From: Methanobacteriota archaeon
GTDB lineage: Archaea > Thermoplasmatota > Poseidoniia > Poseidoniales > Poseidoniaceae
Assembly (NCBI GenBank): GCA_002715725.1
Contig: PAZU01000045.1
Coordinates: forward strand, 1 to 43,712
Direction: 5' to 3'
DNA: 43,712 nt
Shown here piece after piece: positions 15,964 through 26,000 of the stretch; within the stretch, counting starts at the first letter, position 1; every line of letters starts with the position of its first letter. The notes beneath the pieces are model-generated. The model was not told where the DNA came from. It ran no database searches and saw only the letters and a program-made list of their open reading frames with translations. The position numbers and the translations under genes were made by a program.

Positions 15964-18957
15964 ATGGAGCGCAAAGGAGTCAGTGCTGTCTTCTTAACTC
16001 TCATCATGCTTCTATCTGGCTGCCTCGGTTCAGAAGATTCGGTTAAAGAGACTGTTGAAGATGAAGAGAAGACTGAAATTTTTGCTAATTATTCAATGTC
16101 GTTAAGTGAAAACATATTTTCTGTAGGCGATATTGTTGTAGTTGAAGGCATAGTTGAAATTAATCAAAACAATGCTGAATATTTCTTCGAGTACGATATA
16201 ATTACACCTAGTGGCATAAGACCTGTTGATGTAACTCTTAGCGAATTCGATTCCGGAATGAGATTAATTTTGATGCCTGATGAACCTGGTGAATGGAAAA
16301 TTGTAGGACGTCTAATTGTATCAGGAATAAATGACTCATTGAAGAGTGATGTGGACTTCGAAGTCCTTCCGCCAAACGAAGGTGAAACTATACTGTCTGT
16401 TGATTCAATAATCGAAATGGAGAGTTCTGCACCGCTTTCAATAAGCGGCAAAGTAATTCATTCAAATCCAACGTCTTGTACTGTTTCTGATGGTTCAAAT
16501 TCACAGTCTGCTAATAATGCAGGAGAATTTAATCTAGGCCAGGGAGTTGTTGAAGAATCTTACAATATCACGATTACAGCTGTATGTGGAATCTGGACTG
16601 AAAGCCAGGATTCAAGAACAGTACGAATCATATTATCTGCAGGAAATGACATGGACGGGGATGGCATTCCTGATGATTCTGATGCCTGCCCAAATGGATA
16701 TGGAGAAGATGATGGCTGGAATCCAAACCCAACTACAGATCGAGATGGTGATGGTTGTCATGATTTTGAAGAGGACATTGATGATGACAATGATATGATT
16801 CCTGATATTGATGACCAATGTGCTTCAGAAATCGGTTGGGTCAGTACTGAAATGAATGATTATGACAGAGATGGATGTGCTGATTCTACAGAAGATTCAG
16901 ATGACGATAACGACGATATTTATGATGAATATGATTCCTGCCCTACAGGTCAAATAGGTTGGGAATCAAAACCTTACACCGACTGGGACGGTGACGGATG
17001 TAACGACTTCAGTGAAGACCAGGATGATGATAATGACCAGGTAAACGACACAGTCGATGACTGTTGGAGAGGTTTGTCGAATTGGGTTAGTAACGATGAA
17101 TTCGATTATGATGGTGATGGTTGTAACGACCTAAGCGAAGATGATGACGACGACAATGATGGGGTTAACGATGTCAATCTAACCGGTGTAACATTAGATG
17201 AGTGTCCTCGAACACCTTTGGATGCCCAAGATGTTGACGAGAGAGGTTGTGATGCAACAGAGAGAGATACCGACAATGATGGTGTAATGGACTCTGATGA
17301 CTCCTGTCCAGGAACACCATTAGGAAATGTAGTAAATTCCGTTGGCTGTGCAGACCTAGACGGAGATGGAGTGTTTTCAAATGTTGACGATTGTGCTAAT
17401 ACTCAGGCTAAATGGACTCCAGATGCATTAGGATGTGCAGTCTACCAACTCCCGGTAGCGTGGAAAGAAAGTGGCCATGGTAATGCAAGAATGGATACAG
17501 TGGCTCATTTCTCAGTCCCGACCTTAGATGGGACATGGTCGTTTAGGAATGAATGGAATGGTGAAGATGTTTACATCTTCCTGTTTAAATACACAGATTC
17601 ATCTGGAAATGGAAACAATGCTGATTGGTCCAAGAACCCTGGATCTATGATTCGTCAATTACCAGATAATGCACACTTGTTCTACGGTTCGTTTGATAAT
17701 TCATACAATAATGATGTAAAAGCAAGAAAGACTGCTGTGCAAAATGCATTAAACGCTGATGAGGAGTTGAAGTGGAAGGATAGAATCCATTACATTGACC
17801 AAGATATGTCAACAGCCAGTGGTGGATTGGGAGATTTAATCAGCAATTGGAATTCACTGTATTACGGAATAGACAGATTCCAGCGTGCACGTGAAATCGG
17901 TTCGATTTATGCTTGGACATCACAAACTAATGATATCATTCACTGGGCATATGAAGCTCGAATGTATAACTATGAATTCCCAACAGAAGTAAGAGAAACT
18001 GACCCAAATGTGCATTCTGTAACTGTCGTAGATGAATTGTGGCATAGCGGGGGTTGGAGTGGAGGATATACTTCTACTTACGAAAATGTTAGCATCAATT
18101 TGCCTAACAACATAACATCTTATGACACACTAGAAGTATTCCATGAGCATGCATGTGAAGAAAGGCGAAATCGATATGCTAAGTCCGATGGTAGTTATGG
18201 TGGATGCCATGAATGGGATTATCTTGCATACATGAAAATTTGTGACCGTGATAATACCAGTAAATGTGGCACTGAATTCATGCGCTGGATAACAACATAT
18301 GGTAGAGAAGGGAGATGGCTAACCGACATTACTCCTTACCTATTCATGCTAGAAGAAAATGATGTTCGCACATTCAAGTATCAAGGTGCAAACAAAGGAA
18401 CGATGACTGTCAAATTATTGTTTTCTGACTGGGGCATTGGTGAAAGAAGTACTAGCGGTGAGCAAGTGTTTACAGGAGGTCAATTCCGTGGCGAATACAA
18501 TAATGAATCACAGTATAAGAGACAACATAATTTCAGTACACTTGCCGATTACCATAGTGTGAAAATTGTTGCTACAATTACCGGTCACGGTTTCAATCAA
18601 GACCAGGCCAATTGTGCTGAATTCTGCGACCACGAGCATCACTACTATCTCAATGGTAATACTGCATATGAATGGCATCCTATCGTTTCCGATAGCCAAG
18701 GTTGTGAGAAAGAAGTAGATAGAGGAGTGGTAGCAAATCAGTATGGTTCTTGGCCATATGGCCGAGCTGGTTGGTGTGCTGGACAGGATGTCAAACAATG
18801 GACATATGACATAACTGACTGGGTAGATAATTCAACTACGAACAATTTGCGCTACAAAGGCCTATTCAATGGACAGGAGTATGTTCCACAAGATACCAAT
18901 GGCGGTGGAAGAGAAATCAGAGCTAACATCTGGTTAGTCTGGTACGATCAGAACTGA
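15964..18957 (+). CDS. Lipoprotein with TSP3-like Asp-rich repeats and C-terminal PNGase F-like amidase domain
   Basis: Lipobox LLSGC; repeats (DxDGDGxxD) at about 16648-17448; C-terminal GGCHEWDYLAYMKICD, NCAEFCDHEHHYYLN, YGRAGWCAGQDV match the PNGase F core. ATG at 15964 chosen over the upstream non-ATG start at 15940. Confidence 0.85.
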   Translation: MERKGVSAVFLTLIMLLSGCLGSEDSVKETVEDEEKTEIFANYSMSLSENIFSVGDIVVVEGIVEINQNNAEYFFEYDIITPSGIRPVDVTLSEFDSGMRLILMPDEPGEWKIVGRLIVSGINDSLKSDVDFEVLPPNEGETILSVDSIIEMESSAPLSISGKVIHSNPTSCTVSDGSNSQSANNAGEFNLGQGVVEESYNITITAVCGIWTESQDSRTVRIILSAGNDMDGDGIPDDSDACPNGYGEDDGWNPNPTTDRDGDGCHDFEEDIDDDNDMIPDIDDQCASEIGWVSTEMNDYDRDGCADSTEDSDDDNDDIYDEYDSCPTGQIGWESKPYTDWDGDGCNDFSEDQDDDNDQVNDTVDDCWRGLSNWVSNDEFDYDGDGCNDLSEDDDDDNDGVNDVNLTGVTLDECPRTPLDAQDVDERGCDATERDTDNDGVMDSDDSCPGTPLGNVVNSVGCADLDGDGVFSNVDDCANTQAKWTPDALGCAVYQLPVAWKESGHGNARMDTVAHFSVPTLDGTWSFRNEWNGEDVYIFLFKYTDSSGNGNNADWSKNPGSMIRQLPDNAHLFYGSFDNSYNNDVKARKTAVQNALNADEELKWKDRIHYIDQDMSTASGGLGDLISNWNSLYYGIDRFQRAREIGSIYAWTSQTNDIIHWAYEARMYNYEFPTEVRETDPNVHSVTVVDELWHSGGWSGGYTSTYENVSINLPNNITSYDTLEVFHEHACEERRNRYAKSDGSYGGCHEWDYLAYMKICDRDNTSKCGTEFMRWITTYGREGRWLTDITPYLFMLEENDVRTFKYQGANKGTMTVKLLFSDWGIGERSTSGEQVFTGGQFRGEYNNESQYKRQHNFSTLADYHSVKIVATITGHGFNQDQANCAEFCDHEHHYYLNGNTAYEWHPIVSDSQGCEKEVDRGVVANQYGSWPYGRAGWCAGQDVKQWTYDITDWVDNSTTNNLRYKGLFNGQEYVPQDTNGGGREIRANIWLVWYDQN
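16648..17448 (+). repeat. Thrombospondin type-3-like Asp-rich repeat array (protein level)
   Basis: Recurring D[WYR]DGDGC.D..ED.DDDND..[YN]D..D.C units of about 40-45 aa. Confidence 0.8.
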
Positions 18958-20123
18958 GACGGTGGCGGGGCTGCTAAGCCAGTTAGTTTTGTTTCAGGTG
19001 AAGGAGTTTCTAGATTTTCATAGCGAGAATTGCGCCTTCTAGGAACAAAGCCAGCCCTAACTATTGCATCCTGTAACTCTAATTCACTAGCCTGAATTTT
19101 GCTGGTGCCAGAAGCGGAGACCACATTTTCTTCCATCATTGTAGAACCAGCATCATCTGCACCTCCTAAGAGTGCCATCTGCGCTATTGATAGACCCATT
19201 GTGGGCCATGATGCTTGAATGTGGTCAATGTTGTCGAAGAATAATCTTGAAACAGCCACATGGCGAAGATATTCGGTGGGCCCAGCACCTAACTCGAATT
19301 TATTTCTTCCACGATTACGCTTACCGTATGTGTTATTCTCTAATTGTACTGGCCATGCAATAAATGAAGTAAAACCATTTGAATAATTTTCAAGACTCGA
19401 ATCTTGTAACTCCCTTATTCTGTGCATGTGCTCTACACGATTCTCAATAGATTCACCAAATCCAAACACATTGGTTGCACTAGTAATCAAACCAAGCGAT
19501 TGGGCTTCACTCATTACTCGTAACCAATTATCTGGCAAGCCTTTTTTGGGTGAGACATCTTTGCGTACTGATTCAACTAACATCTCTGCTCCTCCACCAG
19601 GTAGGCCATGCATTCCAGCATTCTTGAGATGAGTTAGGACTTCAAGAGTAGACAAATTCGCAACTTCTGCAATTCCTTCGATTTCAATTGGCGAGAAACA
19701 ATCGAGGTCTATTGTTGGATGCATTTCTCTTAACGATTTGAGTAGATTGGTATAGTATTCAATCCCCAGTTCGGGATTGACGCCTCCCTGCATGAGAATT
19801 CTTGTCCCATCGATCGCCTCCAGTTCACTCACTCTCTGGCTAATTTCATCTAGAGTTTGAGTATACGTCTCCTCATGTCCAGGAGGGCGATAGAATGAAC
19901 AGAATTGGCAATTTATCGTACATACATTGGTGTAATTGATATTTCTATCAATTAGGTAAGTTACCTGTTTGTCACCATTAATTTCTACTCGCCTTCGATT
20001 CGCTGCGCGGCGAAGAGCATGTAGTGGTGCATCTCGGTACAAAATTACTGCATCCTCTTGGCTCAATCTAGACCTGCTGGCCATATGAGATTCAAGGATT
20101 TCACTCCAGAACATACCGACCAC
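18948..20123 (-). CDS. mqnC: Radical SAM dehypoxanthine futalosine cyclase-like (MqnC)
   Basis: DRNINYTNVCTINCQFCSFYRPPGHEETYT (CxxxCxxC radical SAM motif), LPGGGAEML, MMEENVVSASG. Closer to MqnC than CofH by the FYRPPG and EENVVS motifs. Confidence 0.8.
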   Translation of the reverse strand: MVGMFWSEILESHMASRSRLSQEDAVILYRDAPLHALRRAANRRRVEINGDKQVTYLIDRNINYTNVCTINCQFCSFYRPPGHEETYTQTLDEISQRVSELEAIDGTRILMQGGVNPELGIEYYTNLLKSLREMHPTIDLDCFSPIEIEGIAEVANLSTLEVLTHLKNAGMHGLPGGGAEMLVESVRKDVSPKKGLPDNWLRVMSEAQSLGLITSATNVFGFGESIENRVEHMHRIRELQDSSLENYSNGFTSFIAWPVQLENNTYGKRNRGRNKFELGAGPTEYLRHVAVSRLFFDNIDHIQASWPTMGLSIAQMALLGGADDAGSTMMEENVVSASGTSKIQASELELQDAIVRAGFVPRRRNSRYENLETPSPETKLTGLAAPPPSQF

Positions 20124-21527
20124 TCATGCTGAACCTACAATTGATTCAATATTAGCGATTGTTTTAGGGCAATCTCCTGATAATACATCAGGTCCGTCTT
20201 TAGTAACTAGAACATCGTCTTCGATTCTAATACCAATATTTGCATATCTTTCTGGACATTCAACATCAGGTCGCCATGCACCAAAATACAATCCTGGCTC
20301 AACTGTAATTACCATACCTTCTTCGAATAAACGTGGTTCGTCATCTGGGCGATAAATTCCTACATCGTGAACATCAATTCCCAACCAGTGACCAGTATTG
20401 TGCATGTACCATTTTTTCAAATCTCCATCTGGCGACAGCGCCTCATCAAGGGTTTGCTCAATGACACCTAACTTTATCAGACCTTCAGCAAGAACACGTC
20501 TTGCTGCATTATGAGGTGCATCGTAGGTATTGCCGACACGACATTCCTCAATAGCGGCTATTTGAGAATCTAACACAATTTGGTATATTTCCGCTTGTGC
20601 CTCGCTAAACTTACCATTTACTGGCCATGAGCGAGTGATATCAGATGCATATCCTTTGTATTCACATCCTGCATCGATTAGAATAACCTCACCATCATCA
20701 CAGGTATCATCGTTTACATTATAATGCAATATTGTTGCATTTTCTCCGCTACCAATAATGCAAGGATAGGCGATTCCAGAGGTTTTACAATACTTGAACA
20801 GCCCCTCGATTATACCTTCTAACTGCCATTCACCAACACCTGGCTTTGTATTTGCCATTGCTTGTATATGTGCTTGTGAAGCGATCTTTGCTGAATGACG
20901 CATCAACTCGATTTCAGCATCCGATTTTCGAAGTCTAAGTTCGTTAATCATTGCTGAAGGGTCTACGATGCTTACTGGGCCCATGCCAAACTTCTGACGC
21001 TCGCGCGAGTTGGATTTCATTTCTTTTTCAACCAACTCATCAACATCAGAGTCGATTCCCATTTTGACAAAAACACGTGAACACTCAACTAGCATTGAAG
21101 AAAGTCTGTCATCCAGTTGCTCGTGCGACACTGCTGAATCAACTGGCCAATTGGCTACAGCTCCTTCAGCTCCTGGCCTACGGCCTTCCCAAATTTCCTT
21201 CAGGACATCTTTAGGCTGAACAAACAGTGTTGTTTTCCACATTCCATCTTCATTGAAGGCACAGAAAACCGCATCTGGGTCTTCCCATCCACACAGATAC
21301 AACATATCGCTACTAGTACGGTAAGGATAGTGAACATCATTTGAGCGAGTCGACTCATGAGGTGCAGTGATAATCAGCAAATCTCCAGGGCGTAATTGAG
21401 AAAATAATCTCGACTGACGTGAACGATATTCATCGTTACTTATCCCAGCAGGTTCATGCCCCACTGCCTGAAGAGAATCCTCCCACATGTGTATGCGGTA
21501 CATGGCTTGATTTTTCATTCCTTGCAT
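20124..21527 (-). CDS. pepP: Xaa-Pro aminopeptidase (M24B)
   Basis: DLLIITAPHESTRSNDVHYPYRTSSDMLYLCGW; LIDAGCEYKGYASDITRSWP; HNTGHWLGIDVHDVG; ITVEPGLYF. Confidence 0.92.
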   Translation of the reverse strand: MQGMKNQAMYRIHMWEDSLQAVGHEPAGISNDEYRSRQSRLFSQLRPGDLLIITAPHESTRSNDVHYPYRTSSDMLYLCGWEDPDAVFCAFNEDGMWKTTLFVQPKDVLKEIWEGRRPGAEGAVANWPVDSAVSHEQLDDRLSSMLVECSRVFVKMGIDSDVDELVEKEMKSNSRERQKFGMGPVSIVDPSAMINELRLRKSDAEIELMRHSAKIASQAHIQAMANTKPGVGEWQLEGIIEGLFKYCKTSGIAYPCIIGSGENATILHYNVNDDTCDDGEVILIDAGCEYKGYASDITRSWPVNGKFSEAQAEIYQIVLDSQIAAIEECRVGNTYDAPHNAARRVLAEGLIKLGVIEQTLDEALSPDGDLKKWYMHNTGHWLGIDVHDVGIYRPDDEPRLFEEGMVITVEPGLYFGAWRPDVECPERYANIGIRIEDDVLVTKDGPDVLSGDCPKTIANIESIVGSA

Positions 21528-21529
21528 AC

Positions 21530-23050
21530 TTAGGAAGTATCTTCGTCAGTCCACATATCATTTTCCGAAACCCGTTCGGTTCCTTTATTCGCAGAATTCG
21601 ATTTATGATTTGAGTCCCACTTTGGTAAAACTGAAGCCTCGTTTTCTGACATTCTCATTCTACGGAAAATCATGATGCTGAAGCCAATAATTCCTACAAG
21701 CACAAGCACTGCAGTAATATTGAAATTGTTTGATTCGGATTTAGACTGTGCATTGACTGTTACCTCAATCTCGTGAGAATCCTCCGCTCCATCATTATCG
21801 GTTACAACCAATCGTAAATTGTGAACGCCAACATCCAAATCAGAAAGTGACAAATTAACTGATGTCGAAATCAATTCATCGTTGAGATACCACGAATAAA
21901 TCAAAGAATTGGAGTCATCACCAGTCTCAATAGCAGCAGCAACAAGTTCCAAACTTTCATCCTGCAAAAATTGCCAAGAATTTGGGTTTTTCACACTACT
22001 ACCTTCTAACTGTAAATCAATTATTGGAGGTACGTTTGACACAAGTATGGTTGTGTTCGAAGATGACATACGTCCAACCCAATCGATTACATCTAATCTT
22101 ACAGTATAATTTCCAGATTTACTCAGGGCTATGTTGAGCATTTCATCAGTCGTGTTTGATGTTGGCAAATAGGTGATGCCATCAGGATCAGTGACATACC
22201 AAATTGATTGAAGATTATTGCTCCAAACACCATCTGTTGAACCACTACCATCGATGACAATCATTTCGCCCTCAAGTGCATTTTCGGGGCAGATTAATAC
22301 AGAAGTGGGATTTGTTTGGTCTACAAATACTGTCATTTCAATTTCTGCTGATGTTCTCAGATAGACGTCTTGTAAATAATATGTAAATTTCCACACTCCG
22401 TCATCTAGTCCTAAACTACTAACATTAATCGAAAATGTACCAATGTCGTTTTCCCAACTAACATTTACTTCAGAATCAAACAATGTTCCATCACATGCAC
22501 CATTAGGAGCCAAACACCAATTCAGTATCAATTTCGAATCAATAGTTTGAGAATCTGCAAGGATTGCTCGAGATGAGATAACATACTCTCCATCGACAAT
22601 AATACTTGTATCATGATTATGATTAACAACAGGGTTGTGAGGTCCTTCGCCAATGAAAATAATTCGATTTAGTAATTCCTCACCTGAATCATCCATCTGT
22701 GTTACCTCTAACAAACATGTACAATTAAAACCAGAAACATCGATTACTATCGACCAAATCCATAAATCTTCATCGATTGGTGTTACTGAAGTGAAAAATT
22801 CACCACTTGCTAGAATTATTGGGAACTCCATGTTTGGATCAGTCACATCATACAATACCCAATCTGCACCCTGTGGTGGCAAAGTGGTTGACCCATTAAC
22901 TTCTAATGTATCATTCACCCAAATGCCATCTTCGATTGGGCTGGTTAATTTGTGACCAAGCTCTGAATCAACACTAGAAGAATTAACAATTGGCAAAGAC
23001 ATCAATAATATCGAAGTCAATATGATGTAAGACTTCGAATATTGATTCAT
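21530..23050 (-). CDS. Secreted surface protein with PKD/Ig-like domains and C-terminal TM anchor
   Basis: Signal peptide; GSGSTDGVWSNNLQSIWYVTDPDG and YSWYLNDELISTSVNLSLSDLDVGVHNLRLVVTDNDGAEDSHEIEVTV; C-terminal TM helix. Confidence 0.75.
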   Translation of the reverse strand: MNQYSKSYIILTSILLMSLPIVNSSSVDSELGHKLTSPIEDGIWVNDTLEVNGSTTLPPQGADWVLYDVTDPNMEFPIILASGEFFTSVTPIDEDLWIWSIVIDVSGFNCTCLLEVTQMDDSGEELLNRIIFIGEGPHNPVVNHNHDTSIIVDGEYVISSRAILADSQTIDSKLILNWCLAPNGACDGTLFDSEVNVSWENDIGTFSINVSSLGLDDGVWKFTYYLQDVYLRTSAEIEMTVFVDQTNPTSVLICPENALEGEMIVIDGSGSTDGVWSNNLQSIWYVTDPDGITYLPTSNTTDEMLNIALSKSGNYTVRLDVIDWVGRMSSSNTTILVSNVPPIIDLQLEGSSVKNPNSWQFLQDESLELVAAAIETGDDSNSLIYSWYLNDELISTSVNLSLSDLDVGVHNLRLVVTDNDGAEDSHEIEVTVNAQSKSESNNFNITAVLVLVGIIGFSIMIFRRMRMSENEASVLPKWDSNHKSNSANKGTERVSENDMWTDEDTS

Positions 23051-23053
23051 TTA

Positions 23054-26000
23054 CTACTCCTCAAATGGATTACACAACTGTCCTTGACCTGGGAAACTAT
23101 TGATGTCACGCGGGTTAGTATCCCACTTGTATTCACAGTAGTTTACGTGACCATCACCGTCGGTATCTACCATACGGTCAGCATCATCGTAAGGATCGAA
23201 ATTGAAGTAATACTCCCAACCTGTAGCCATTCCGTCATCATCATGATCTTGGTAAAAGACTTCAGGACCATCGTCCCAATCATCACCATCAGTATCGTTG
23301 CGAATCGGATTTGTTCCGTTAACAAACTCTTCGAAACTGGTGTAGTTTTCTAGATTGTCATAAAACAACTTTCCATCTGGAGTATCAGGGTCGATATGAC
23401 AATTACTCGATTGTGGATCTTCATAAGAAGGACAATATTTAGCAATCAGCCCAGTACGATTCAAACCGTCATTGTCAGGGTCTTCCATTCCATCATCAAT
23501 TCCATCACCATCAGAATCTTTCAGTGCAGGGTCCATAACACCACGGGCACCATATGCACTGTAAGTTGAATTGTCAACTAAACCTATGATTAGTGCTTCC
23601 TCAGAATACTTTACTTCCCAACCATCTGGCAACATATCACCATCAGTATCATCATTGACAGGGTTGGTATTCCATCGGTCTGGAGCTTCCGCACCATTTG
23701 CAAGAGTGTCATTATCGATATCATAGGTATCGTCTTTCATCGAACCCTCAGACGGGTCTAAGGCCCACCTAGCATAACATCCGTTACACAGAGGGTTTGC
23801 TGGAACTGGGAAATTAGTTAGATTCATTTCAAACACTTCGTACTTCTTCTCTAATATGAATCCACCAAGCCAATTCTTCCAAATGTATCCACCCTCGTCT
23901 AGTCCACACTCAATCATGGAATCACAACCAGGAGGTAGCCAAAGATCGGTAGCGACCCAGAGAGAATGAGATTTGGAATTATCTTCTACTGATTCAACCT
24001 GCATCTCCCATCCATCTAACATTCCATCAGAATCAGTATCATTGATTAGAGGGTTGGTAGGATTTTGATATGGTCTAGGGACGAAAAGAACCTCATTTCC
24101 GTCGATTAAGCCATCATTATCAGTATCCGAATTGTTGGCATGTGTTAGGAAGTTGTCCTGCCCTAGAATGACTTCCTCACCATCTTCCAATCCATCGTTG
24201 TCAGTATCGTACATGCACGGACTAGTGAAGTATTCTTCACCATACCAAGAGAAACCATTCAATGCTTCTGCTTGGTCACCTAAGCCGTCACCATCGGTAT
24301 CAGCATTGGATGCGTTTGAACCAGTGCCACACACATCATTGAATTCTTTGAAATCTGATAACCCATCTTCATCAGTATCCCACAATCCTGGATCTGATGT
24401 TACATGGGTATTCTGTACACCGCGATTGACAACAAGGATTTCCCATCCTATTACTTCAATTCCATCTTTCAATCCATCACCATCTGTATCTGGATTTAGA
24501 GGGTCAGTAGAACGTCCATCAATGATACCATCGCCATCTGAATCTCTAGCATTGTATTCCATCAAATTGGTAAACATTTCATCCAATTCAACAATCTCTA
24601 CCCACACATCGAGTCGACTCTCGATTGTATCGCCGACTTCAACGTTAATCGAGTAGACATATCCTTCGACTGGAGCAACTAGTGGAATCACTTGCTGGTT
24701 TCCACCAGAGAGTGTTATTCTTGCTCTTGCAACAGTCTGATTTGCGCTAACCCAATCATCTAATTCAACATCGATTGCAACAACTAAAGCCACATTCTCA
24801 AGTTGGTCAAATGTTACAGATCCATCTCCATCTGCATCATAACCATCTCTGTCTGAATCAATATCACCGTTCGAACCGTCACGAGGATCTAAACCGTTTG
24901 TCGCTTCCCAGCCATCTGGCATTCCATCTTCATCCGTATCTTCGTGCCAAGGGGATGTGAACTTGTCTTCACCAAATGCTAGTGCGACTTGATATTCTTC
25001 AATATTGTTCATTCCATCTTCATCCCAGTCTCCGTATCCGTCTGAATTGTTAGCGGGGTCAAGCGTTTGAGACGCTGCTGTTGCTCCAGTGCTAGGGTGC
25101 TCCAATACATTGGAAAAACAGAATTCAAATCCATCTGGCATTCCATCGCCATCAGTATCCCAATCGGATGGTCCGTTGAGTTGGCCGTCTCCATCCATAT
25201 CTTCTTTGAACCATGCTAAGCCGTGCTCTAATGCATCGGCAGCGAATGGTGCTTGACGGTTAACTGGGTCAAGCAAATCTAGGCCACAATTTTGTCCAGT
25301 TGCCATCATAACCCAAATCGTGGAATTTGAAATCTCGTGAATATCATTCAACATGTCACCATCTGAATCTGCCTTTGTAGGGTCAGTTCCGTATTCCTCT
25401 TCCTCTAGATTGAATAATTCATCATTGTCAGAATCTAGTACTTGGTCGCAAGAGTGTTCGCCTGCTGCATTTGCTAGGTCATCCCAGTTAGCTACTCCGT
25501 TTTCACCATTGAAATGGTCCTCCAAAGTTTCCTCCATCGCATCGGTTAGCTCAACACAATCCCAGTTTCCAGACAGAGGGTCGAATAATGTGTAATTTCC
25601 AGCAGGGTGGTTAACAACTTGCTTGTAGGTTACTTCCCACTTATCGTTTAATCCATCACCGTCTGTATCTGCCAATCTAGGATTTGTTCCTTCTTCAACT
25701 TCAACTGAATTGATTAGACCGTCACGGTCTGGGTCACCTTTAGGCCCGTCATCAGGGTCTGGCCAAGAATCTTCTTCCTCTTGCTCTTCAGCGCCTTCGG
25801 AAGCTGCTTCACTAGGGTCATTTTCTGCGTCGTCGGATTCACCATTGTCAAGTGGATTTAGTCCATTTTCGACTTCCCAACCATCTGACATTGTGTCTTT
25901 ATCGGTATCTGGGTCGAATGGATCAGTTCCGTATTGTGCTTCAACAGCATCGACTAATCCATCACCATCAGAGTCCATGGACTGTCCTGTATTAGATCCC

